Source: Propionibacteriaceae bacterium
Lineage (GTDB): Bacteria; Actinomycetota; Actinomycetes; Propionibacteriales; Propionibacteriaceae
Assembly: GCA_009780915.1 (NCBI GenBank)
Contig: WQZD01000001.1
Span: 215,836 to 279,835 of the forward strand
Direction: 5' to 3'
DNA length: 64,000 nt
Positions 41,200-50,800 of this stretch are shown in pieces. The first letter of the stretch is position 1, and each line of letters begins with the position of its first letter. The translations under genes were made by a program, and so were the position numbers. A model generated the notes under the pieces. The model did not search any database and was not told the DNA's origin. It saw nothing but the letters and a program-made list of their open reading frames with translations.

Positions 41200-43815
41200 A
41201 TGGCCCACAAGAAGCTCGTGATCGTGGAGTCCCCCACGAAGGCGTCCAAGATTTCGTCGTACCTTGGCTCCGACTACGTGGTGGAATCCAGCCGCGGACA
41301 CGTCCGCGACCTGCCGACCACGGCCGCTGAGATCCCCGCGAAGTACAAGCAGGAGAAGTGGGCCCGCACGGGCGTCGACGTCGACAACCACTTCAAGCCC
41401 TTGTACGTGGTCTCCTCTGACAAGAAGAAGACCATCGCCGAGTTGAAGAAGAAACTGACCGAGGTCGACGAACTCTTCCTCGCCACAGACGAGGACCGCG
41501 AGGGGGAGGCGATCGCGTGGCACCTCATGGAGGAGCTCAAGCCCAAGGTGCCCGTCAAGCGCATGGTTTTCCACGAGATCACCCCGGCCGCCATCCAGGC
41601 CGCCGTCGCCAACCCGCGTGAGTTGGACACCGACCTTGTCGACGCCCAGGAGACTCGCCGCATCCTCGACCGGCTCTACGGCTACGAGGTGTCCCCGGTT
41701 CTGTGGAAGAAGGTCATGCCACGACTGTCAGCCGGGCGGGTGCAGTCGGTCGCCACGAGGTTGATCGTGGACCGCGAGAAGGAGCGCATCGCGTTCCGTT
41801 CCGCGTCGTACTGGGACATCACCGCCGACCTCGACGCCGGCGAGTCGGCCGACCCTCGGCGATTCACCGCCCGCGTGACCCAGGTCGGCGACGGGAAACT
41901 CGCCCAAGGACGTGATTTCTCGTCGACAGGCCAGTTGAGCCAGAATCTCGTCGCCCTCACCCAGGAGTCGGCGACGACCCTCGCCGCCGTCCTGGCCGAG
42001 GCCCGGTGCACGGTCCACGACGTGGAGGCGCGTCCCTACACGCGCCGTCCGTACGCGCCTTTCCGTACTACCACCTTGCAGCAGGAGGCGGGGCGCAAAC
42101 TCGGCTTCACCGCCCAGCGTGCCATGTCGGTGGCCCAAGACCTCTACGAGGCCGGATGGATCACCTACATGAGGACGGACTCGGTGACCCTGTCCGCGCA
42201 GGCCATCCAGGCCGCCCGCGCGTCCGTGCAGCAACTCTTCGGGACGAAGTACCTCCCGGCCAAGCCCCGGGTCTACGCGTCCAAGGTGAAGAACGCCCAG
42301 GAGGCCCACGAGGCCATCCGCCCCGCGGGGGAGATGTTCCGTACCCCGAAGGAGTCCGGCCTCATCGGCGACCAACTTCGGTTGTACGAGTTGATCTGGA
42401 TGCGCACGCTCGCCTCGCAGATGGCTGACGCCGAGGGCGAGTCGGTCACGATCCGCATCGACGCCGCCCACGACCCGGTCGCGGTCGGCGACCAGACGGC
42501 CACGACCACCCGCCTCGTGGCGTCGGGCCGCACGGTCACCTTCCCCGGCTTCCTGAAAGCCTATGTGGAGTCCCACGACGACCCCGACGAGTCCGACGAC
42601 GCCGCCCAGGCCCGGCTTCCCCAATTGGAGAAGGGCCACGGGTTGGACATCGTCGGTCTGACCCCCGCCGGCCACGAGACCAGGCCTCCCGCGCGGTACA
42701 CCGAGCCGAGCCTGGTGGCCAAGCTCGAAGAGCTGGAGATCGGGCGCCCCAGCACGTACGCGTCGATCATCCGCACGATCACCTCGCGCGACTACGTCTT
42801 CAAGAAGGGCTCCGCGCTCGTGCCCACATGGCTGGCCTTCGCCGTGACACGGCTGCTGGAGGAGCAGTTCTCACAGCTCGTGGACTACGCCTTCACCGCG
42901 ACCCTGGAGGAGGACCTCGACGAGGTCGCGAAGGGCGACGCGAACAGGCTCGACGTGCTCAACCAGTTCTATTTCGGCACTGACGACGCGCGTGGCCTCA
43001 AAGAGTTGGCGACGGAGCTGGGCGACATCGACCCGCGCAAGTTGTCCACCTTCGAGATCGCCGGCGACGAGGGCCTGTGCGTCCATGTGGGCCGGTACGG
43101 CCCGTACGTGGAGGACGCGCTGGGCAAGAAGGTCACCATCGACGACCAGATGCCCCCGGACGAGCTCACGGAGGAGATGGCCCTGTCCCTCCTCCAGGCG
43201 CCGACCGTGGAGGACCGGGAATTGGGGACGGCCGCCGCCACGGGGTATCGCGTGGTGGCCAAAGACGGGCGCTATGGCCCGTACGTGACCGAAGTGCTGC
43301 CCGAGGACGCGCCGAAGTCGGCCAAGCCGAGGACGGGGAGCCTGTTCTCGTCCATGACCCTGGACACGGTCACCCTCGAGCAGGCCGAAGCCCTGATGAG
43401 CCTGCCGCGGATCGTGGGCGAGATCGACGGCGCCCCGGTGACCGCGCAGAACGGACGGTACGGGCCGTACCTCAAGAAGGGCACGACCACCCGCCCGCTG
43501 CCCAGCGAGGAATCCATCTTCGAGATCACCATGGACCAAGCCACAGCCCTGTTGGACGCGGCCCCCGTGCGCGGGGCCAGAGCCAGTTCCGGACCCCTCA
43601 AGGAGCTTGGTGTCGACCCCGTCACCGGCAAGCCTGTCACCGTCAAGGACGGCCGATTCGGCCCGTACGTCACCGACGGGACGACGAACGCGACCTTGCG
43701 CAAGAGCGACTCCGTCGACGAGATCACGCCCGAGCGCGCCTACGAGCTGCTGGCGGAGAAGAGGGCCAAACCGGCCGCTCCCAAGAAGACGGTTCGTCGG
43801 CGTAAATCCGGGTAG
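41200..43815 (+). CDS. topA: DNA topoisomerase I
   Basis: 871 residues, type IA enzyme relaxing negative supercoils. TOPRIM domain LVIVESPTKASKISSYL and FLATDEDREGEAIAWHL (metal-binding acidic triad DxDxE). The catalytic tyrosine lies in GWITYMRTDSVTLS near residue 323. The C-terminal part has no zinc fingers but repeats of GRYGPYV (near residues 628, 685, 747 and, as GRFGPYV, 809), the topoisomerase C-terminal repeats of actinobacterial TopA, then a lysine-rich tail. ATG 41200 is chosen over GTG 41194 because GAGAGG (41186-41191) then has normal spacing. An AT-rich stretch with TATAAC (41148-41153) upstream may be its promoter. Confidence 0.97.
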   Translation: MAHKKLVIVESPTKASKISSYLGSDYVVESSRGHVRDLPTTAAEIPAKYKQEKWARTGVDVDNHFKPLYVVSSDKKKTIAELKKKLTEVDELFLATDEDREGEAIAWHLMEELKPKVPVKRMVFHEITPAAIQAAVANPRELDTDLVDAQETRRILDRLYGYEVSPVLWKKVMPRLSAGRVQSVATRLIVDREKERIAFRSASYWDITADLDAGESADPRRFTARVTQVGDGKLAQGRDFSSTGQLSQNLVALTQESATTLAAVLAEARCTVHDVEARPYTRRPYAPFRTTTLQQEAGRKLGFTAQRAMSVAQDLYEAGWITYMRTDSVTLSAQAIQAARASVQQLFGTKYLPAKPRVYASKVKNAQEAHEAIRPAGEMFRTPKESGLIGDQLRLYELIWMRTLASQMADAEGESVTIRIDAAHDPVAVGDQTATTTRLVASGRTVTFPGFLKAYVESHDDPDESDDAAQARLPQLEKGHGLDIVGLTPAGHETRPPARYTEPSLVAKLEELEIGRPSTYASIIRTITSRDYVFKKGSALVPTWLAFAVTRLLEEQFSQLVDYAFTATLEEDLDEVAKGDANRLDVLNQFYFGTDDARGLKELATELGDIDPRKLSTFEIAGDEGLCVHVGRYGPYVEDALGKKVTIDDQMPPDELTEEMALSLLQAPTVEDRELGTAAATGYRVVAKDGRYGPYVTEVLPEDAPKSAKPRTGSLFSSMTLDTVTLEQAEALMSLPRIVGEIDGAPVTAQNGRYGPYLKKGTTTRPLPSEESIFEITMDQATALLDAAPVRGARASSGPLKELGVDPVTGKPVTVKDGRFGPYVTDGTTNATLRKSDSVDEITPERAYELLAEKRAKPAAPKKTVRRRKSG

Positions 43816-43824
43816 GGTGGATCC

Positions 43825-44469
43825 ATGATCCAACCGAAGAACGGACTGTTCATTGTCTTCGAAGGCGGGGACGGCGCGGGTAAGTCCACGCAATCCGCTC
43901 GATTGGCCCAGTGGCTGGCCAGCGACGGGTACGAGGTGCGGACCACGTTCGAGCCGGGGGACACGCAGGTGGGCGCCCACGTGCGACAGATGGTCTTGCA
44001 TTCCTCCCTGGATCTGTGCCCCCGTGCCGAGGCCTTGCTGTACGCCGTCGACAAGGCTCAACACGTCGCGGAGGTGATCAAGCCCTCCCTGGACGCCCGG
44101 ATGATCGTCATCTGCGACCGGTACGTCGACTCCACGATCGCCTACCAGGGCGCCGGGCGCTCCCTCAGCATCGACGAGATCTCGAAGATCGCGTGGTGGT
44201 CGGTGTCGGATCTCGTGCCCGACCTGACCATTCTGATGGACGTGTCCGTCACCGAGGGCCTGTCCACCAAGGACGAGCACGATCGCATGGAGTCGGCGGG
44301 CCCGGAGTTCCATGAGCGCGTGCGCGATCATTTCCTGGAGCTGGCCTCCTCGGGGCCAGGGCGGTACTTGGTGATCAACGGGCGCGACCCGAAGGACGAC
44401 GTGACCGCCGCCATCCGCGCCTGTGTCCGCGAGATGATCGACCAGGGGAGCCACGCCTTGGCCCGGTAG
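43825..44469 (+). CDS. tmk: Thymidylate kinase
   Basis: 214 residues. dTMP to dTDP. P-loop FEGGDGAGKSTQSARLAQWL near residue 13, DRYVDSTIAYQGAGR near residue 97, and the substrate-binding EPGD segment near residue 43. The gene begins nine bases after topA, as in many Actinobacteria. The lid region has KDEHDRMESAG without the usual string of arginines. Confidence 0.95.
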   Translation: MIQPKNGLFIVFEGGDGAGKSTQSARLAQWLASDGYEVRTTFEPGDTQVGAHVRQMVLHSSLDLCPRAEALLYAVDKAQHVAEVIKPSLDARMIVICDRYVDSTIAYQGAGRSLSIDEISKIAWWSVSDLVPDLTILMDVSVTEGLSTKDEHDRMESAGPEFHERVRDHFLELASSGPGRYLVINGRDPKDDVTAAIRACVREMIDQGSHALAR

Positions 44470-44551
44470 CCCGTCGTCGCCGCGCCGCGCGACGCCGCGG
44501 CTCTCGTACGGGATAAACTGTCCTTCGTGTCATCGACAAGGAGGGACGGCC

Positions 44552-45298
44552 ATGGGGACCATCGACGAACTGCTGGAACGGAAATCGGTACGGATTTTCG
44601 AGCCCGAGCCCATCGCCGAGGAGGTGCGCCAGTCGATCCTCGCCTGCGCCTTCGCCGCGCCGACCGCTGGCAACCAGATGCTCTACACCATCCTCCAGAT
44701 CGACGATCCCGAGGTCAGGCATCGCCTGGCCGAGCTGTGCGACCACCAGATGTTCATCGAGCAGGCGCCCTGGGTGCTGGTCTTCCTCGCCGACTCCCGG
44801 CGCTGGCACGACGCGTACGCCCTGGCCGGGTGCGACCCCCGTCCCGCTGGCGTCGGGGACCTGATGCTGGCCTGCCAGGACGCGATGGTCGCCGCCCAGA
44901 ACGCGGTCGTGGCAGCCCATGCCCATGGCCTGGGCAGTTGCTACATCGGTGACGTGCTGGAGAACCGCGAGCAGATCCGGGACCTCCTCAGCCTCGACGA
45001 GTGGGTCTTCCCCGCCACGGTGCTCATCCTCGGCCGCCCCACTCGCCAGCAAGCCCGCAGGCCCAAGCCCCGGCGGTTCGACGCGAAGCACATCGTCCTC
45101 ACCGATCGCTATCGCCGCTTGTCGGACGAGGAACTGCGACAGATGTTCGCCGACCGCGGGGAGGACTTCGACACGTACGTCCCCGCCTTCTGCGCCCGCA
45201 AGTACATGTCGGACTTCTCGACAGAGATGACCCGCAGCGTGGCGGGGTACCTGACGAGCTACGAATCCGAGCCATCGGGACACGCCGATCCTGTCTGA
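44552..45298 (+). CDS. Nitroreductase-family FMN oxidoreductase
   Basis: 248 residues. RKSVRIFEPEPIAEEV at the start contacts FMN phosphate, AAPTAGNQMLYTILQI follows near residue 35, and AQNAVVAAHAHGLGSCYIG near residue 115 is the second half of the family fold. NADPH-dependent reduction of nitro or quinone compounds, substrate unknown. AAGGAGGG upstream (about 44539-44546) sets the start. It is in line with topA-tmk but 82 bases after tmk. Confidence 0.88.
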   Translation: MGTIDELLERKSVRIFEPEPIAEEVRQSILACAFAAPTAGNQMLYTILQIDDPEVRHRLAELCDHQMFIEQAPWVLVFLADSRRWHDAYALAGCDPRPAGVGDLMLACQDAMVAAQNAVVAAHAHGLGSCYIGDVLENREQIRDLLSLDEWVFPATVLILGRPTRQQARRPKPRRFDAKHIVLTDRYRRLSDEELRQMFADRGEDFDTYVPAFCARKYMSDFSTEMTRSVAGYLTSYESEPSGHADPV

Positions 45299-45358
45299 GT
45301 GAATTCTGAGAAGGGGGCCGTGAGACTGGGGCTCAGACAACAACTTCGAGGAGTCCCA

Positions 45359-46459
45359 ATGATCGCACGAATACTGGCGACGCTCTCCGCAGTGGCGATG
45401 GCGGCGTGCTTTACCTTTTCAGCGCCTGCCACGACAGCTGCCACAGGAACAACCAGCGCAGACGCCACTGCGATGAACATGTGGTACGGAGGCCCCCTTC
45501 CTCACAGTCGCGGCGGAGTCACCCAGTGGCCGACCCAGGGCACATCCGGCGCCCAGACGTCCACGATCGCGACCACGGACCAGTCGACCGGCATCGTGCT
45601 GATCGACACCGAAGTTGACTTCGGGACGGCGCAAGCCGCTGGCACGGGCATGGTGATCGGCGCCGACGGCATCGTCGTCACCAACCATCACGTCGTCGCG
45701 TCGTCCACCTCGGTCACGGTGACCGTTCCGGTCACCGGCCAGACCTACACCGCCGACGTGCTGGGGTACGACGCCACCACCGATGTGGCCGTCCTCCAGC
45801 TCGAGGGCGCCTCCGATCTGACGACGATCACCACTGACGCCTCCCAGGTGGCGGTGTCCGACTCCATCACCGCTGTCGGCAACGCGCAAGGAGGCGGCCG
45901 GTTGATCGCGGCACCGGGTCAGATCACCGCTGTGGGCCAGGACATCACCGTGACCGAGGACGACGGCAGCACGGCCGCCCTGACGGACCTGATCGCCATG
46001 AGCGCCGCCTTGGTGCCGGGCGACTCCGGGGGCGCGGTGCTCAACTCCCACGGCGACGTCGTGGCCATGAACGTGGCAGGCTCGACCGGCGGACGCTCCA
46101 CTGTGGGGTACGCCATCCCCATCGACGCGGTCATGACGGTCGCCGACCATGTGCTGGCCGGCACGGTCACCGACACCGTCGCACTGGGGCGCACGGCGGC
46201 CATCGGCGTGCAGGTGTCCACCCACGCCCAGGGCGTGAACATCGTCGGAGTCATCAGCGGCGGACCCGCCGACGAGGCCGGCATCACACCCGGCTCGGTG
46301 ATCACCTCCATCGGCTCCACCACGCTCGCCAGCGTCGCCGATCTGACGACCATACTGGCCAGTCACCAGCCCGGTGATCGAGTCGAGGTCGCATGGACGG
46401 ACCGCGGCGGTGCGACCCATGACGCGTGGGTCACCCTGACACAAGCCCCGCTGGCGTGA
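45359..46459 (+). CDS. Secreted HtrA/DegP-like serine protease with PDZ domain
   Basis: 366 residues. Signal peptide MIARILATLSAVAMAACFTF with cleavage after an Ala-x-Ala region near residue 25-29. Trypsin-fold triad: His in VVTNHHVVAS near residue 104, Asp in TTDVAVLQ near residue 141, Ser in VPGDSGGAVLNS near residue 221. A C-terminal PDZ domain (about 285-360) includes VISGGPADEAGITPGSVITSI. It probably acts on misfolded or surface proteins outside the membrane. GAGGAG at 45348-45353 places the start at ATG 45359 and not at GTG codons upstream. Confidence 0.92.
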   Translation: MIARILATLSAVAMAACFTFSAPATTAATGTTSADATAMNMWYGGPLPHSRGGVTQWPTQGTSGAQTSTIATTDQSTGIVLIDTEVDFGTAQAAGTGMVIGADGIVVTNHHVVASSTSVTVTVPVTGQTYTADVLGYDATTDVAVLQLEGASDLTTITTDASQVAVSDSITAVGNAQGGGRLIAAPGQITAVGQDITVTEDDGSTAALTDLIAMSAALVPGDSGGAVLNSHGDVVAMNVAGSTGGRSTVGYAIPIDAVMTVADHVLAGTVTDTVALGRTAAIGVQVSTHAQGVNIVGVISGGPADEAGITPGSVITSIGSTTLASVADLTTILASHQPGDRVEVAWTDRGGATHDAWVTLTQAPLA

Positions 46460-46503
46460 GATCGGGCACGCACGTCGGGGCATTCCCACTTCGTGGATAT
46501 CTC

Positions 46504-46571
46504 TTGTGGATGCACGGGCAAATTGTTATGCTGACATCTATGCGGCTGGCCCAGGGGGGGATGTGTAAGCA
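46504..46571 (+). promoter_or_regulatory. Promoter-leader unit 1 (P1)
   Basis: TTGTGG (46504-46509), 17 bases, TATGCT (46527-46532). GGGGGGGATGTGTAAGCA begins at 46554, 27 bases from the start of the -10. This arrangement recurs three more times before the adhesin gene. No intact gene follows; the next structure is hairpin T1. Confidence 0.6.
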
Positions 46572-46718
46572 CGCACTGTCTGGATGATTGTTCCATGCGG
46601 ATTCGCCACGAAGGCGGTTCCGGGGGGAAGGTCGAGGCAACGCGGATGTGCCTTGGACCACTGCACGACAATACGCTGAGGGTTGTTCTGCGCTCATCCA
46701 GAGCAAGACCCTACCCGG

Positions 46719-46830
46719 TGTAGGAGAAACCACTCTTCTCCTACTGCACTTCCTTTTGGAAGTGAAAAAAGGGGATCGCCTCCTTCATGGCGACCGCAGG
46801 ATGGGGGAGGTCCCCCCCGCCCCCATCCTG
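46719..46830 (+). ncRNA. Structured tail T1 (hairpin, conserved GGGGATCGCC box, terminator-like stem)
   Basis: GTAGGAGA (46719-46726) pairs with TCTCCTAC (46736-46743 region). CACTTCC/GGAAGTG follows as a second small hairpin with an A-run. Then GGGGATCGCC, and a strong stem CAGGATGGGGG (46797-46807)/CCCCCATCCTG (46820-46830). The same order of elements occurs in T2 and after the adhesin gene, with compensating base changes in the stems. Confidence 0.55.
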
Positions 46831-46944
46831 TGGACCCCCTGGTGGTTCCTGTGTTTCCGTGACTGTTTCCGAGGCTGCTTCCGAGGCTGCTTCGGTGACA
46901 GAACCCCTGTGCTCGTCACGGCCGTGACGTGGGGCGTCGCAGAG

Positions 46945-47090
46945 TTGACCGCCGCCAGCACGGGGGAGTAGGTTGAAGCCATCTCCATATGGAGAGGCAG
47001 CTATGGGGGATTATAAGCATTAGCTGTTGGGGTACTTCTTTTTTGGTTCGCATGCGTGTGCGCGCATCTATCAAGCAATGAAAAATGCAC
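46945..47090 (+). promoter_or_regulatory. Promoter-leader unit 2 (P2)
   Basis: TTGACC (46945-46950), 18 bases, TAGGTT (46969-46974). The leader has ATCTCC-N4-GGAGA, CAGCTA...TAGCTG flanking GGGGGATTATAAGCA (47005-47019), then TTGGGGTACTTCTTTT and AAGCAATG...AAATGCA. It is about 75 percent identical over some 100 bases to unit P4, which drives the adhesin gene. No intact gene follows. Confidence 0.7.
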
Positions 47091-47140
47091 GTTAGGCTAG
47101 CCGTCTGACGCTGGATGCGCACATGTGCCATGACGTCCCC

Positions 47141-47287
47141 ATGGGCCTTCGAGTAGGCGCCGGCGGCGGATCGTGCAGGAGAATACTCTTCCCTCCTGCT
47201 TCCCAGCCCTTTCCGCTCGCGACTGGCGCCAGGGATAGCCACCCTGTGGTGAACGCGGGATGGGAGGCGGGCAAGCCTCCCATCCCG
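47141..47287 (+). pseudogene. 3'-end remnant of a deleted adhesin paralogue, with terminator T2
   Basis: Bases 47141-47287 run colinear with 58664-58813, which hold the last codons and 3' region of the giant adhesin gene. The encoded MGLRVGAGGG corresponds to IGLWVGVRRR of the adhesin C-terminal anchor. Then GCAGGAG...CTCCTGC, CCAGGGATAGCCACCC and TGGTGAACGC are shared. The terminator stem is CGGGATGGGAGGC (47256-47268)/GCCTCCCATCCCG (47275-47287) followed by TTT. Only about 45 bases separate this tail from leader P2, so nearly the whole gene between them is gone. Confidence 0.7.
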
Positions 47288-47353
47288 TTTGCCTGCCCTC
47301 GCTATGAGTATGAACTAATTTCGTACTTAATACCACCTTATTTTCGACATGTC

Positions 47354-47415
47354 TTGACGAGATAGATACCAAAGCGTAGTCTAATTAGCGTTCCCTGACG
47401 CATCGATGGGGGATT
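47354..47415 (+). promoter_or_regulatory. Promoter-leader unit 3 (P3)
   Basis: TTGACG (47354-47359), 17 bases, TAGTCT (47377-47382). GGGGGATT at 47408-47415, 31 bases from the start of the -10. TTCCCTGA (47391-47398) can pair with TCAGGGAA (47450-47457). The rest of the leader differs from P2 and P4. Confidence 0.55.
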
Positions 47416-47454
47416 GTGATGATGACCTGACTATGCCGCACGTCAAGCATCAGG

Positions 47455-47525
47455 GAATCGCCCCTCACTGGTAGGGGCGACCGTGGGATGGGGTGTGTCT
47501 CAACCCCCCCAGCCACCCCATCCCA
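47455..47525 (+). terminator. Structured tail T3 with terminator-like stem
   Basis: GGAATCGCCCCTCACTGG pairs back through GGGGCGACC, followed by stem TGGGATGGGGTG (47484-47495)/CACCCCATCCCA (47514-47525). It would stop transcription from P3 after about 135 bases, so the P3 transcript could be a small RNA. Confidence 0.6.
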
Positions 47526-47651
47526 TGGGACCCGGTCGATGGTCGCCTCGGCATTTCCCGTTGACAGAGGGTATTTTCTTGTCGCTTCCCTGAGTTGCAG
47601 CAAGTTGCCACAGGATTGACGCTCACGGGCGTCACGGCCCTCCCGTTGGAG

Positions 47652-47816
47652 TTGACCCGCGTCGACGCCGGGTAGTACCTTGGTGGCATCTCCGCTTGGA
47701 GAGGCAGCTATGGGGGATCTTATGCATTAGCTGTTGGGGTACTTCTTTTCAATCCGCGTCTATTGACGCGCATGTCCCAAGCAATGGGAAATGCATGATA
47801 GAGGGGACCACCGACT
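47652..47816 (+). promoter_or_regulatory. Promoter-leader unit 4 (P4) of the giant adhesin gene
   Basis: TTGACC (47652-47657), 18 bases, TACCTT (47676-47681). GGGGGAT at 47712-47718 inside CAGCTA...TAGCTG, 36 bases from the -10 as in P2. TTGGGGTACTTCTTTT follows, then the hairpin CGCGTC-TATT-GACGCG, and CCC-AAGCAAT-GGG, whose loop AAGCAAT is kept in P2 while the stem differs. GAGGGG (47801-47806) is the ribosome site for GTG 47817. Confidence 0.7.
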
Positions 47817-50800
47817 GTGGGTGCTAGTACACGTCCTGACGCCGTTTCGCGCGTCGCATCGAACATGGGCCGGAGGACGGCGCGCGCCGTGAAGCCTCTG
47901 GCCGGGCTGGCGGCTTTCGCGCTGGCTGTTGGAACGCTCATCGTGGGCCAGTTCCAGGTGGATGCGATGCCGAAGGCGCATGCGGCGTCCTATCAGGGCG
48001 TCGCGAACACGGGCGGGTGGAAGCAGGTCGTCACTCCCACGGGACTCTCCCCGCTGGAACTGGGCGCCACCGTCGTGAACACGTCTCCCACGGTCCCCTT
48101 CCTGCCCATCGACAAGGAGACGTTGTACTTCTCCTCGTACGTGAACGGCGGGACGGTGGGGCACTTCGCCACCGGCGGCCTGGAGCCGACGACGGCGGCC
48201 AACCAGGCAGCCATTGGTTACGGCAAGAACATCACCTCGATCATGGGCAACCCCCTCACGACGATGGCCATCGACGCTGACCCGTACGGGACCCGCGGTG
48301 AGAAGTACGCCTACTTCTGGGCCTGGGACTCGTCCAACACGGTGAGCGCCTATCAGAACGACGGGCCGGTGCCCGCGGGCACCCTGCCCATCGTCCGATG
48401 GGCGGAGGGGTCGACGAAGGGGGAGTTCCTCCTGGTTCCGAACGTGACGTATCCGGGCTTCCCCAACCAGGGCGGCTATCGCTACTGGTCGGCCGGTGAG
48501 ACCATCCAGAAGACCGGCGAGATCTTCTTCGGCGGCGGAGAGTGCAACACCCTCGACTACTCGTACAACATGATGATCTTCGATCCCGTCACCTACGCGT
48601 ACAACTTCTCCGGGAAGATCCTTCCGGCCGACCCGGGCGACGACATCTTCAACAACGCCGCCGTGGCCGATTGCGGCGGAAACGGGTACGTGGCCTCGGA
48701 CATGGCTCTCGACGCCAACGGGAACGCCTACGTGCAGGTCATGTCCACGCAGGCGGCGCCCGCCTTCGGCCTGCCGGCCGCTCCCCGCAAGTGGCTCGTG
48801 CGCATCGTGCCGGGTCAGGGCGGCGAGTCGTGGACCTACAATCTCGTGACTCCCCTCCAGGCGGCCCCCGGCCAGTCGAGCGTGGCCACGAACTATGCCA
48901 CGAGTGCATCGTTCAACTACGGCTCCGCCTTCTACCAGGGCATGTTGTACGTGAGCTCCTACCAGGACGGCGGCAACCTGCTGCAGATCAACCCTATGTC
49001 GGGGTACGTCTACACCTTGCCGCATGGCGCGAGCACGGTCCCGACGATGGGTCCCGTCGCGAACTACGTGCAAGACATGGCCTCCGGTCAGACCGCACGG
49101 GTCATCGAGGGCCACGTCTACAACGACGCGAACGCCAACGGGGTCATCGACCCGGGCGAGATCGGCCAGCCACGGGTGAGCGTCGCGCTGTACATGAAGG
49201 ACCCGAACGGCTCCGACTACATCTACGAGGGCAAGCGCACGACCGACCCCTCGGGGAGCTACTCCTTCCTCGTCGGCGGGAACGGCGACTACATCGTACG
49301 CATCCTGCCTGTGGTGGACGGGGTCAACGCCATGCAGACCTGGGCCAGGGGCGGGGGCGTCCTCAACCCGGTGGTGGCGCAGTGCGTCGGCGGAAACGTC
49401 TCCACGACGGCCGGAGGGATCTGCGACGGGGCGCTGGCGATGCCTGCCCCGGACCCCGCCCTCCCCACGGATCCGATGGCGCCGGGCAATGACACGTCCA
49501 CGCAGCCGGGGGCCATGGCCTTCCACACCACTGTCACGATCACCAGCGACGAGGAGGTGGCGCGGGCCGACTTCGGCATCACCACCCAGGGCTCCTACGG
49601 CGACGCCTCTATCGCTCCGACGACGGTGGCGGCGGGGGCGCCGATGCACCTCAACGCGGTTCACCCGATCATCTGGCTGGGGTCGACCGCGGGATCCTAC
49701 TCAGGACCCGCCACGAACGACTCCCATGCGAGCGACGATGGGGTGTATGTCGATTCTTATGCTGGCAAGTTGTCGATCGACAACACGATTCTGGCGGGCA
49801 CCCGGGCCTACCAGTTGGCGGGCGACGTGTCTGGCCCCGCCACCAGCACCGGATATGTGTCGGGGTGGACGACCGGAGCGGGGACTGATTCCTGGAACTC
49901 CACCCCGGCCTGGTCTCCCTCGATCTCAGCGAACGGGAAAGCCACGGGCGTCTTCCAATTCCAGTCGGGAGGGACGCTGGGCGCGGCGGGGCAGGCCATC
50001 CAGTTCCGCGCGTCGGTGTCCACCGTGCCCGTGACACGGCCTGACAACGCGGGGAACGAGTACCAGGCGACGGTCTCCACGGGCACGCCGAACTGGGTGA
50101 CCCCGGGTGAGATCGAGGACTACCGTCTGAGGGTGGCGGACGCTGTGTACCGTCCCGCCGCCTCGACGACGGGTGGGACGGGCGACTTCACCGTCGATGG
50201 CGCGACCATGACCGCCGGACTCGACCCGGTCGTGGGCGCCGCGAGGGGCGCCTCCGCCAACGCCGCGCTCACCCTCAAGGCATCCGTGCCGTCGGGATGG
50301 ACGGTCCAGGACGTCCTCATCAAGGAGACAGAGGGCGTGCACGCCGGCAGGGTCATCTCACAACCTGCCTATACCGTGTCCGGCACGGAGGTCTCCTTCT
50401 CCTATGCTCCGGCGTTGGGGTCTGACGCGATCGTCGAGGTCGTGTACGCCAGGGACCCCGACCCCGGAAAGTCGACGTTGGGAGTCAGCCCCGCGTCGAC
50501 GACGGTGGGGATGCCCATCACCGCGACTGCCACCATCGTCGATCCCGACGGACAGCCACTCAGTAAAGTCGCTGTGTCTTTCGCCAAGAAGAGCAGCAGC
50601 GTGTCGTTGTCTGCCACGACATGCACGACTGACTCCGCGGGTGTCTGCTCCGTCGAGGTCACGTCGCAGGTGGCTGCCGTCTACGGCCAGGAAGTCTCGG
50701 CGAGCGTCGATGTGGCGGGGGTGGGCACAGCGATCTCCGGGTCTCCCGCGACGGTTGTGTTCACGGCGGGGGGAGTCGATGACCTCACCTCATCCTTGAG

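Noticed and set aside
47092..47372. Small open frames in the gap before the adhesin gene
   Set aside because: They cover a non-coding leader, a gene remnant and a terminator stem, and have no ribosome sites.
46504..47816. A known riboswitch (c-di-GMP type I, ydaO/c-di-AMP, cobalamin) before the adhesin gene
   Set aside because: I looked for their consensus segments and found none; the leader is described as an unnamed conserved element only.
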